DNA from: Brachionus koreanus
Taxonomy: Eukaryota; Rotifera; Eurotatoria; Ploima; Brachionidae
Length of the DNA stretch: 64,000 nucleotides
Direction: 5' to 3'
Assembly (NCBI GenBank): GCA_016987375.1
Contig: PJRA01000508.1
Location: forward strand, 1,913,261-1,977,260
Position numbers and translations under genes: made by a program
Shown here: positions 10,901 to 21,417 of the stretch, piece after piece
How positions within the stretch are numbered: the first letter of the stretch is position 1
Layout: each line of letters starts with the position of its first letter
Notes under the pieces: generated by a model
The model's database searches: none
What the model was told of the DNA's origin: nothing
Seen by the model: only the letters and a program-made list of their open reading frames with translations

Positions 10901-13900
10901 TTTCATTAAAAACATTATTTTGAACAATTTTCAATGATTTAAATGCAGCGCCCTCCTGCCATAACTTGGTCGATGTTGGCGGCATGGATCCTGGTGTTAA
11001 GCCACCAATGTCTGCATGGTGCCCTCTATTAGCAACAAAAAAAACTGGCTTATCAGAATTTTCGTAAAAAACCGGAGTAATCACAGTTAGATCGGGTAGG
11101 TGGCTTCCACCACATGCCGGATGATTCGATAAAATAACATCACCATTTTTGATAGGGTTTTCTTTCGAAAATGCTATTTGATACTTGACCGCTTCTTGCA
11201 TTGCTCCTAAATGAACTGGAATGTGAGGTGCATTGGCTACAAGACCTCCGTTTGAATCAAACATGGCGCAACTAAAGTCCAATCGTTCTTTTATATTTGT
11301 TGACACTGAAGTTCTCTGCAAAATTCGACCCATTTGCTCAGCTATACTCATAAATCTATGTGAAAATATTGATAATTGTGTTATATCTAGCTGAGTTGAA
11401 GTTGGCAAATGATGCTCCGTAGTTTCCAGTAATACTTCAATCACTAAATCACCTCTGTCATTTAAATGAGCCAGACAATCAGGCTCAATCAAAATAGTAC
11501 TATTTTTATCAATTATAATAGCTGGCCCATAGACTGTGTCTTTTATAAGAACATCCTCAAATCTATATAGCCTTGTTTTGATGAATCCATGGTTATCAAA
11601 ATAAACATCTTTTGAATCAATTGCTTCTAGTTTCCCTTCCTTTCTGCAACTAACTCTTGCTAAATTTTGGTCTTTTAACATTGTTTTTCCGATTCCTCTG
11701 ACTCTAATGTCGTCAACATAGACATCACGGTTCAAAACAAATCCATATTCTGTTCTATACCGATCTAGAAAACTAGTCAAAAAATCAGTATACTTTAAAT
11801 CATTTGGACTTGTTCTGTAAATATGAGGAGAACACATTATTCCAGTGTCTGTGCCATGGTATCTCAAATTTAAATAGTACTCTATTTCAATTAAATCAGG
11901 TGAAAAATTTTCTTTTTCAACTAAATCTTTGATGCATTGATCTTGCAAGTCTTTAATTTGATAAATAATAAAATTATTCATATTAATCTCATTAAGATAG
12001 ATGTTAAAGGGCTCTTGTTTCTCTACTACCACATCTGCTAATGATAGGCCATAGGCTGATAAAATGCCTGAAAATCGATTAACTAGAATTTTTTTAATTC
12101 CCAAAGATCGCGCTAAGGCACACGCGTGTTGACCACCAGCGCCGCCAAAGCATGCTAATAAGTGCTTTCTAGTGTCAAAGCCTTTGCCTTCAGTTAAATT
12201 TCTAATCGGCCTGCACATGGCTTCATTTGCTACTTTGACAAAACCCAGAGCTACTTCTTCTACATTCAATTCATTCAGTTGTTTTGTTCGTTGATATTCG
12301 TTTATTTCGTTGGTAAGATCTTGAAAAATTTTTCTTGTTCCTTGATAGTCTAACGCTTCATTTTGATGTTTGCCGAATATTTTTGGAAAATAGTCTGGCA
12401 AAAGTCGACCAAGAATTAAATTTGCATCTGTTATAGTTAATGGTCCATTATTTTTATAGCAAGCTGGACCTGGATTCGATCCAGCCGACTCTGGTCCAAC
12501 AACAAACATTCCGGCTCTAAAAAACAGCATTGAACCGCCTCCAGCTGCAATTGTATTTATGTCTAATTGTGGCGCTTGAATAATGTAGCCAGCAGTTAAG
12601 GTTTCGAATACGTGTTCGTATTTTCCATCATATCGTGAAACATCAGTTGACGTGCCACCCATATCGAAACCGATCACAGCTTGCTTTTCTTCTCTACTAT
12701 ACGATGTCAATGCATATCCAACTACTCCACCTGCAGGGCCACTCAGAATTGCTTTAATTCAGACAATAAACTAAAATGGTATTTAAAATTATATCAAACC
12801 TCTTGATCCTCGGAAGCTAAAAAAAATAGAAATATTTTAATCATTTTTAATTTTTAAATTATAATTATCAAAGAGATCAATAGTCATAAAAAGCTTAAGT
12901 GATGGTTTAAGGATTTAAAAGTGAATTATTTTTTATAAGGGCTATTTTGTTTTTTTAATATTTTTGTACTATAATTTTTAAGAATAATCTTGAAACTTGA
13001 TTTAAGTTTAAATGTTTTAACACCAGCAGAACTGAAAAGATTTTCGCAATTTTTTCTTTAAATTTCAACTCTTTTATCTTAAAGAAATCATATTTTTAAA
13101 AATTAATTAGAAATAGATAAATTTTTTCAAAGATTCATGTTAAAATATTTTACAGAATTTTTTAATTTTATTTCTTTAAGATAATATAGGAGTTAGAAAA
13201 TTTTTAAAAGAGATTAAAAAANNNNNNNNNNNNNNNNNNNNNNNNNNNNNNNNNNNNNNNNNNNNNNNNNNNNNNNNNNNNNNNNNNNNNNNNNNNNNNN
13301 NNNNNNNNNNNNNNNNNNNNNNNNNNNNNNNNNNNNNNNNNNNNNNNNNNNNNNNNNNNNNNNNNNNNNNNNNNNNNNNNNNNNNNNNNNNNNNNNNNNN
13401 NNNNNNNNNNNNNNNNNNNNNNNNNNNNNNNNNNNNNNNNNNNNNNNNNNNNNNNNNNNNNNNNNNNNNNNNNNNNNNNNNNNNNNNNNNNNNNNNNNNN
13501 NNNNNNNNNNNNNNNNNNNNNNGTTGATAATAGTGCAACTTTGAATGTTGCACCATTTTGTATTTACAGAACTTGCTTTTGACTTTTAAAAGTGTAGTTA
13601 AAAGACTTTTTAACTTTTTGTTCTGTTCTATTGTACTAAATTTCACAAAACCAAAATTTATTAATTTAAAAATTTTCTAAAAAATGTATCAGCTTATGCA
13701 AAGTCTGTATCATCCAAAATTTGTCTCTGTAGTTCCTTTGCATTTTTAGTTGATTTGTTTATAAATTTGGAAATTAGGAGCATGATATCTCAAATCAGCA
13801 AACTATTTTTTAGAAGATATTATTTCCTATCAGAATTGTTGCAATACTATTAGGATATACATATTTGAACATAAGATATTAGGACTTGAGGACAAAATAA

Positions 13901-15888
13901 ATTTTTTATTTTATAAATTTTCGAGGGGGTTAAAATTTTTTTTTTTTTACTCATCCCTTAAAAACTTTTTTTCATGGTTTTCAAGTATGTAGATTAAAAA
14001 TTTAAAGTCAGTTCTTTGAAATTCAGATCGTGCGGTAGTTTTGTTAAGTGCGAACCCTAGTTTTTTGTTAAAATTGTTTTGTTAATTAATTTGCCTTGTT
14101 TATCTAATTCTAAAAAAATTTTTTAAAATGACAATATGAAAATTTTGAAATTTTGGTACTGTTACGACATTTTTGGAAAAAAGATCTTTCATCAACAGCA
14201 GTAACTCGTGAGATATGTCTAGTGGAAGGTGAATATATACTTAAATAAAGAAATATTTTTTTATAAACTTAGACATAAATATGGTTTTTAAATTCTTAAT
14301 TTTCAATTTTCACTTTTCAATTCTAAGTCTTTCTTTCATTACATTTACTTAGGATGAAAGAAAATCGAATAACAAAATGCTTCACAATGAAACCTATGCT
14401 TCACAAGAAGCGTATAAGGAAAAAAGTCTATGTTCATTGAAAAAGTCCAGATCAATAATTTGAATTAAAATAAAGGAGTTCAAGAGCTTTTGCACAAAAT
14501 ATAAAAAAATAATTACTTTTGAAAATAAAATATATAAAAAACTACTTTAAATGAAGTATTTTTCAAATATATTTAGAGTAAAATTTTCTAAAAGTCGTAT
14601 AAAAGACTTTTAGCCCTTCGAAAAAACCTCTCTTTATTAAGTTACCTAACTAGGAATATTCTTGTTTTTCTTATTTATATTAAATAGAAAATATGTGTCC
14701 TTAATGATTAATTTTTTATCTTTAATTTATTTTTTAAATTACTTGTTAATTGAGGTAAGGCCCCCATCAGATTGCATGAAAAGAACTTTAACTTCAGAAG
14801 TGAATGATGCTGTAAAACTCTCTAGATATCTATTGATACAAGGGGTTAAATAAGCGTCAATAGTAGCTAAAATATAACTCCAAAAATTAGACATATTAAA
14901 AAAAAAACAAATTAAGATACTTGTTAGCCCTCTTGGAACGGCTCTTATCATAGAACTAATTTTATGCGAAAGAGAAATGTGTTTAAAGCCAAGCTTTTGT
15001 CCTAAGTTTTCAATTAAACATTCATGATCATTAAAACTAATTTTAAAAAAATTGAAAAATTAAAACAAAAAATTAAATGTAAAATTTACATATATGAGTG
15101 CATGAGAAGTACTGCAATATTGGAAATATTTTTTTTTGATTTTAACTCTATCAAGTCTTTTTCCAATTTTTCTAAATCTGGCTTTTTTAATATTTCAATC
15201 TGAAATATAAGAATAAATATCCAAATAAATTATTAAAATCAATTTGTATACTTTTTTTCCATTTGGTAGTGTCTTAATTTTTTCCGGGTCTTGACTCGAG
15301 TCATTTTCACAAAAAGGTATTACTCTTTCATCTACCTCAATCACATCTTCGTATAAAATTTTGGGCATTTGGATAGACTTTAAATTATTTATTTAAAAAA
15401 GAAATTTATAGCATGAATTTTTAATTACCAAATCGAAAAGATTCGGACGGGATTGATTACCGATAAATAAAAGGTCTTTGAAACCTTTAGTGATGAGCAG
15501 ACAAAAACGATCGCCTTTACCTTCCAGAAGAGCATTGGTTGCCACAGTGGTTCCCATTCTTATCCATTCTATATTATGTGGATCTATCAAGCCATCAGTG
15601 ATTGGAATGCCTTCTTCCTTTGAGAGTATACGTTTCAAAAATAGCTTAATTATTGAATAAGTACTTGAGAAATTATCTTTTTGATTGCATATGTTGGTGC
15701 ATCAGGATAGTTTGAAGGATTTTCTGATAGAAATTTTTCAGTTATAATTTTTCCTTGTGGAGTTATGCAAAAGACGTCTGTAAAAGTACCACCTTAATTA
15801 TTTATTTTTAAAATTAAGTTTAAAGGTCTTTTATTTTTTTAAATGAACCTCTGTCTATGGAAAATTTGAATTTATTGTTTTCACTCAT
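7982..15888 (-). CDS. OPLAH: 5-oxoprolinase (ATP-hydrolysing)
   Basis: This cytosolic enzyme of the gamma-glutamyl cycle opens 5-oxo-L-proline to L-glutamate at the cost of ATP. The start at 15888 gives [14 protein letters not shown], then GGTFTDVF across a short intron, the family's N-terminus. Collinear exons cover the hydantoinase-A half ([23 protein letters not shown], the ATPase motif [16 protein letters not shown] in the long exon at 10740-12710, [12 protein letters not shown]) and then the hydantoinase-B half ([67 protein letters not shown]). The stop is TAG at 7982-7984. The whole protein appears present, close to the family's usual length of about 1,290 residues, with no frame break. 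Most introns are about 50 bp; two are large: 12817-14742 (holding the assembly gap and two repeats) and one of about 1.4 kb near 9041-10456. A 17-nt exon sits at 12800-12816. Confidence 0.93.
12800..12816 (-). other. OPLAH: 17-nt microexon of OPLAH
   Basis: The segment is flanked by TTTTTTTTAG before and GTTTGAT after on the minus strand. Splicing AA (end of the exon at 14743-14866) to this exon and then to CAATTCTGAGTGG restores [17 protein letters not shown], which matches the conserved family region around GSRAVLSGPAGG exactly in length. Without it the frame is lost. Confidence 0.8.
13222..13522. other. Assembly gap (301 N)
   Basis: A run of undetermined bases lies inside the large 5-oxoprolinase intron. 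The sequence that resumes right after it is the inner part of a family B MITE, so repeat content probably caused the gap. Confidence 0.98.
13523..13652 (+). mobile_element. MITE family B, copy 2 (5' part lost in gap)
   Basis: It shares with 42079-42273 the block TGAATGTTGCACCATTTTG, then ATTTACAGAAC.TGCTTTTGA and the terminal ACTAAATTTCACAAAA (13635-13650). The left inverted end must lie in the assembly gap or be absent. It is intronic to OPLAH and noncoding. Confidence 0.7.
13775..14064 (-). repeat. Dispersed repeat family A, copy 2
   Basis: The reverse complement of 741-1021 (about 70% identical by eye), within the 5-oxoprolinase intron. The end nearest 14064 carries GGTTCGCACTTAACAAAACTA on the minus strand, corresponding to GGTTGGTGCGTAGCAAAACTA at 745. 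Confidence 0.7.
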
Positions 15889-16104
15889 TTTAAATTTGAT
15901 TTTTCTATTTATAATATGAAAAAAAATAATTTAATTTCAAAGCTTAAATGCAAGATAAAGTTTAATTTTAAATCTACTTATATCGTAATAAATTACGTGG
16001 CTCACTAAATTTTTATTCCTATTTTTAGATAAAATTTAAATATTTACACTTTATTTATGAATGTTTTTCAAAAAAATTAAAATGTCATATAAAAAATTCT
16101 AATT

Positions 16105-19100
16105 TTATTTAAAATTTTGAATTAAATTATTGATTCGATCGTTTTCTTGTTGTATTTCACTACTCGATTTTGTTTCATCGTCACCTAAATTTTCTTGATA
16201 TTCTTAAATAAAGATAATGAAATTAAAATCTCGAAAAATAAAATAAATCTTAATTTTTACCTTTTAAGATTTTGACGACACTTTCTTTTGATTCATTTCT
16301 CAAATTTAATAATTTGTTAATACGATTCTTTATCTAAAAAAATTATAATTTAATAGCTAAATCGAGATATTTTTTCAAATTAAGCTATTTAAAAAAAAAT
16401 TTAAATTATTTTATGCAATTTTTAATTTTACTCATAGAAATCGAGTACCTTATTTTTCATGATTTCCGTTTCAAACTTTTTCTATATTTTCTTAACCCTC
16501 AAAGGACTGGTGTCAATTTGACAACTTTTTTATACTAAAAATCTTTATTAATCAGATTTTCAAAAAATCACCTTTTTCACACAAATTCAGAAACTTTTTA
16601 ATGTATAAAAAATGACCATAAGATATGTGAGCAAAAAAATGATGTCAAATTAACACTGGTCCTTTGAGTGTTAATTAAAAAACATTTGCAGGAAATGATC
16701 CATAAATTTTTGGTCAATACGAAAAAGTTTGCGATTGAATTAACATTCAGAGAGAACAGAAAGTTGCATGAATTCTATAAAAAATTTTTTTTCTTTTTGA
16801 TTCGAACAAAATTAAATGAATCAATTTTGACCCGAATACTAAGCTGTTTTTGGTCACATATTTATTTTCTTGGTCACTTAATTCTTTAATTGGTCACATA
16901 AAATAAAAATCCAAATAATTAATGATTGTATTAAAGTAAGCTTAAATTTGAAGCATAGTTAAAATTTCAAAATTCACTTAATCATGATTAAAAACAAAAT
17001 TTATAAATAGTAAAATTTTTCTAAAATTTTAGTCAAAAATGATATTGATAAGATTAAATTTAAAAGTTTAGTTTATGAAAAACAGGTCTTTGAAATACCA
17101 AAATGCAACGAGGAAACTGCTGAGGAAGTAAAAAAAACCTTAAGCAACAAACGAAGTCCTGTTAAGTGTCCTGAATGTGGTAATTAATTATTTGGATTTT
17201 TATTTTATGTGACCAATTTAAAAATTAATTAACCAGCACTGGTCACATATTATAGGTGAGGGGTTTTGGTCACATAACACAATAGACCCGTTTATCATTA
17301 AATTTTACTTAAAAGGCCAAAAACTACTGGAACACAAATATTTAAAAATAATAAATATTTTAAACTTGATTTTCTAAATTGAATTCCAATTTTAAAAATA
17401 AATTGATTATATTTGGTCGATTTTTGAAAATAACTCAGAGATTGAATAAAATTTTCAAATATTATTTGAAAAATGGTCAGAAATATTGGCAAAAAATGCA
17501 CAATTATATTATTCCATAATCTGTATTATAATAAAAAAAAATTTAAAAAAGGTGTTGCTCGATGATGGCGTTTCTCTGTTCAAGCTGTCAAACAAAGCCC
17601 AAGGAGGAGGGACTTGTAAAAAAATTCAGATTTTAGGTATTGTGAAATCTAAATACGAACAAAACAAAAATTCGTTTTTTTTGTATTTGAATTTTTTGTC
17701 ATCTAAATTATCTGTTTATATTCTAAGGTTTTTTTTCTTAATCTTTCATTCTTTATTTTTCAAAATAATCAAAGTGAATAATTTGGCTAAATTTAAAGAA
17801 AAAATTTTTTTGGGATGTTTGAAAAAATGAAAAAATTTCTTGAAGTATTTAAAAAGAAAGGATAAGAAAATATAAATATATGATGAAAAATTAAAAAAAA
17901 AATGCTCGAGTAAATTTTCTTACCGACTCTTGACCATTGATATAAATATCGACAATTATGTATACAATAGCTTGTAGTGCAAACAGACCATTTTCAAGCT
18001 TTTTCAAATAAAGCTCATCTTCTCTATCTTCCTAAAATTAATTTGATTAAGAATTCTCGAATAAAATATCTAGTCAAATATACCATATCTTCTTCATCAC
18101 TAAATCTGACTTTTTCTACTTGTTCTTTATACTTAAAGTATAATTCGATTAATCGGTCAATCTTTTCATGATCGCTCTCAACAAATTTTCCAATAACTCT
18201 ATTTTTGTTATCATCTGAGCAATTTTTAAGCAATGATGAAATAATCGACACAACATATTCTAAAAGAAATAAAATTTATTTAAAATTAATCATATAATTT
18301 TTATTTACCATCATAATTGTGATTTTCTTTATTTTTTTTCTTGCGAGAATCAGCAGGTTTCATAAATAATGGAAAAAGAATGCCCAAACCGAGCATTTCG
18401 ACAAAAGCTTGACAATTTTCTTTACCCTCAAGGTTATTCATAGCATAGCTTAGCACTTTAAGGGCACTGTGACGAGCATTCTTTTGCTCTCGTAAAATCA
18501 GCCTCATTAGCTGTAAACCTTCAGCATGAAGAAACTTCAATCGATTTGCCGGTAGCATCAGGCATGAGCATAGACAATCGAACAAATTTTCCATATATTC
18601 ATACTCCTCAGCAGAAGCTGGATTATGCTTTTTGTAGTACTTAAATTATATAATTAAAAAAATAAAAACAAAATAATGATAATGACAATACAGCAATTTG
18701 AAGAAGTAATATATCAATTCCATCTAGTTCTCCGACCGATTTTCTATTCTCGTCATGGTTTTGTACCAATATTGAGAGAAGCTCAGCTGCATAAAGTTTG
18801 TTGGAATCGAATGGACCTTTAACCTGTTTAAAAAAAAAAATTAATCAGAAGTTCAATTTTTTTAAAGTTTGTTTGTACTTTTATTCTTTTTAGCAGCCAA
18901 GGAAGAAGTCCTTGTTTAGATGATTCAACACTCAAGGAAGGTTTAGCTTCGATCATATTTTCGAAAATTGCCATTGTGTTGTGAACAGCTTCACTTTCAT
19001 CTTTGTTACTTTCGTCAAATCTGTCTAAATTGGATATTAATAAAGAAAAAACTTGTTGCTCAAACTTGAATAAAATATTAAATAGAATTCAAAAAAAAAA

Positions 19101-19885
19101 ATTATATTTTGATTACTAGATAATCAATGAGAACTTTAATTTCTTCTAAATATTCCATTGATGACTCGAGATCTGTTAATTCTTGAAGCAGACTTACAGC
19201 TGCAGCACTAATGTCTTATTTTATTAAATATTACATTAAATTTATTTACTCATTTTTTTATAAATTTTTTAAAATATACCAATATTTTCATGGCTAATTA
19301 AACTGAGAAGGCTTTGCAAAAAAGATGAATCTAACAAAATTGGATAAAAATCAGGTCTAGTGCTGACTGTATGCATTTCTTGTATAACTTGATTCAATTC
19401 AATTTCTGATTCCATGAATCTTAAAAATATTTCAATTACCTTGATGCTAAATTATAGTTAATTATAATTAAAATAATCACTTTTCTGGATTTTCAGGATA
19501 TTTGATTCTCATTTCTTGATTTTTAGCGAATTTTTTGTCAAATTGTGTCATTAGTTTACGTAAGCTAGTTTCTGTAAAAGGTTCAACCTGGAAAAAATCA
19601 AATTATTAAGTGAAATAATTGTTTAAAAGAGCATTTTAATTTACTTCAGGCTCATTTTCGAGCATTTTTAAGACCTCAAGTCTTTCCTTTTCGGTTAAAT
19701 GATCGAGGTTTCCTGTTTTGATTCTCTTTTTGGGTTCAAAATCATCGTTTTCATGATACCTGGTCTTTCGGGAATCTTCGAAAGATTTGGATGGCTATAA
19801 TAATTTTCAAAATTTTTATTTATAAAGAGATTAAGATAATTTTAGCTAAAAAAACCTCATATTTAAGGAGTTCATCAACATTCAT
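16105..19885 (-). CDS. CTNNBL1: Beta-catenin-like protein 1 (spliceosome-associated)
   Basis: CTNNBL1 is an armadillo-repeat nuclear protein of the Prp19/CDC5L spliceosomal complex. The start at 19885 gives MNVDELLKYE, like the family's MDVGELLSYQ. Later exons give LFDCLCSCLMLPANR, EGLQLMRLILRE, SALKVLSYAM, FPLFMKP, VVSIISSLLKN, KFVESDHEKIDRLIELYFKY and YLKKLENGLFALQ, all in family order. The last two exons (from 16333) give IKNRINKLLNLRN and a tail ending RINNLIQNFK, matching the conserved C-terminus. The stop is TAA at 16105-16107. Introns are about 50 bp except 16334-17923 (1,590 bp), which carries two inserted elements. No frame breaks were seen. Confidence 0.92.
16492..16674. mobile_element. 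TTAA-flanked MITE (piggyBac-like), copy 1
   Basis: A 183-bp element inside the big CTNNBL1 intron, bounded by TTAA on both sides. The inverted ends are CCCTCAAAGGACTGGTGTCA at 16496 and, in reverse complement, CACTCAAAGGACCAGTGTTA from 16670, with a few mismatches over about 33 bp. A TTAA target and a CCC-type end are hallmarks of piggyBac-like elements. No ORF is present. Confidence 0.75.
16888..17218 (+). mobile_element. 331-bp element with perfect 35-bp TIRs and an exon-like cassette
   Basis: Bases 16888-16922 and 17184-17218 are exact reverse complements (35 bp, beginning AATTGGTCACATAAAATA). The interior, on the strand opposite CTNNBL1, has an acceptor-like ..TAAAATTTTAG at about 17030, then an open frame of about 49 residues ending SPVKCPECG, followed at once by a donor-like GTAATT that lies at the inner edge of the right TIR. 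The frame is rich in Lys, Glu and Cys, unlike the AT-rich surroundings. Extra copies of TGGTCACAT flank it (16851, 17240, 17267; TGGTCACTT at 16871). It is probably a non-autonomous DNA element that has captured a gene fragment, or is itself the remains of a transposase exon. Confidence 0.75.
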
Positions 19886-21417
19886 GATTTTCCAATTGAT
19901 TTAATTTGTTTTAGAACTTTTTTTTTAAATAATATTTTAGTAAAAAAATTTACAATAGGGTACGAATTTTCATTTTTATTATGATACCATTTAATATGTC
20001 TTCATATTTTTTGAGAATTGAAGAATTTTTTGGTTTTTGTTGATAAATTGGTTATTGTTCTCAAATTCTCAAATTAGGTTATTTTCCCAAAAGAAATATA
20101 TATTAGGTGAAATTTAAAATCTAGAATGGTTTTTACATGATTTATTTGTTTTGTTCTAAAAATTATAAAGATTTATTGTTAATTAATTTGATATTTTTTA
20201 CTGACTTTTTTCAATTTCTCCAATATTGTACTCGATCTATGACATATAAATTTTTTTTTGATTTATTTATTATTTGAACCTTAAATTAGTTATCTTAAAT
20301 TAAATCACAGTTTATTTTAAGTCATAAGTCAATCTCATGACTTTCAGATAATAAGATGTTTTCCAAAATTTTAATTGTACAGTGAATTTTGAGTGATATA
20401 TATTGCAGTAAAGGGTGACAAACAAAACAAAAGTTTATTTCAATAAAAATTTTTTGTAACTCTTCAATAAAAGCAACAACAAACATAAACATATATTGAA
20501 AGTGTCCAAAGAAGATCGACAAAGTTAGTCAAATGCTTAAATATTGTTCATATCAGAAAAGCTTATGGTCCTCACAAGCTTGAAAGATCGTAGAATAAGA
20601 AGTGACATTTTACGAATGTTTATAATAGCCAAGGGTCATGAATAGGTTAATTTTTTAAATTGAGTGAAATTTTCTACAAGTTTGTATCTAAATCTAAGAA
20701 GAGAGTATCATATAAAACTAGTAAAATAAAATCAGCAAAAGTGGATTTTTTAAATATAACTTTTTTCAAACAGGTTGACTTCAGAATGTAATTTCTTGTC
20801 ACAGTGTGTAGTTGATGCAAATCTTTCAATGATTTTAAGGCGGGCATTGACAAATACAATGTAAATATATGTAATTGTTTGATTTGGGACAAAGAAAGGG
20901 TAGAAAGACTGCTCCAAATCATCTTGAGCTAAATTTCGAAAGGTTTTATAGATTACTATTCTTCAGTTATATTATTAATACTACTAATTCTGCTACTTTA
21001 ATAAAAATTTTCCAGAATTAAGTTTAACTAAGGGTAAAAAATCGAATGTTCGATCCAAATAAATGAAAACAATTGATAAGAGAAAAAGGTATATGTTATT
21101 TAATGATGTTCATTTAAGCATTTAAAAATTAACACAAAATTTATACCATCAAGTAATTTTGCAAAATATTAAATTAAATATTTTTTCAAAAAATAAAACC
21201 AACAATTTAATTACATAAAAACTTGAAATTTTGAATCCTTAATTTTTAAATTATATTTTATTTTATTGATATTAAAGTGAAAAGAGAAAAAAAAACGAAT
21301 CAATTAAAATAAATTGAATTGTGTTTACTAGTCTTAAAAAAACTAATTAAATAAGCTTTATTATCTGGAATTATATTTTTTTAAATAAAAATTATTCATT
21401 ATAAAATTAGAATAAAT
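19886..21417. other. Intergenic, CTNNBL1-COG4
   Basis: AT-rich. Short minus-strand ORFs at 20322-20522 and 20674-20922 have no recognisable motif and no exon context. It should hold the CTNNBL1 promoter and the COG4 3' UTR. Confidence 0.5.

Noticed and set aside
15393..15638. [10 protein letters not shown] as the start of a separate 5-oxoprolinase fragment
   Set aside because: The splice CAA to GAAGAAGGC (acceptor at 15618) joins it to the upstream exon with exact family spacing, so the Met is intronic and OPLAH is one gene.
17486..17830. 114-residue plus-strand ORF in the CTNNBL1 intron as a whole gene
   Set aside because: Only the short segment near 17535-17630 looks coding; the rest is homopolymer-driven Phe/Lys/Leu, so a full gene is not supported.
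20322..20922. Two minus-strand ORFs (66 and 82 residues) between CTNNBL1 and COG4
   Set aside because: No recognisable domain, no splice-linked partner, composition expected by chance in AT-rich DNA.
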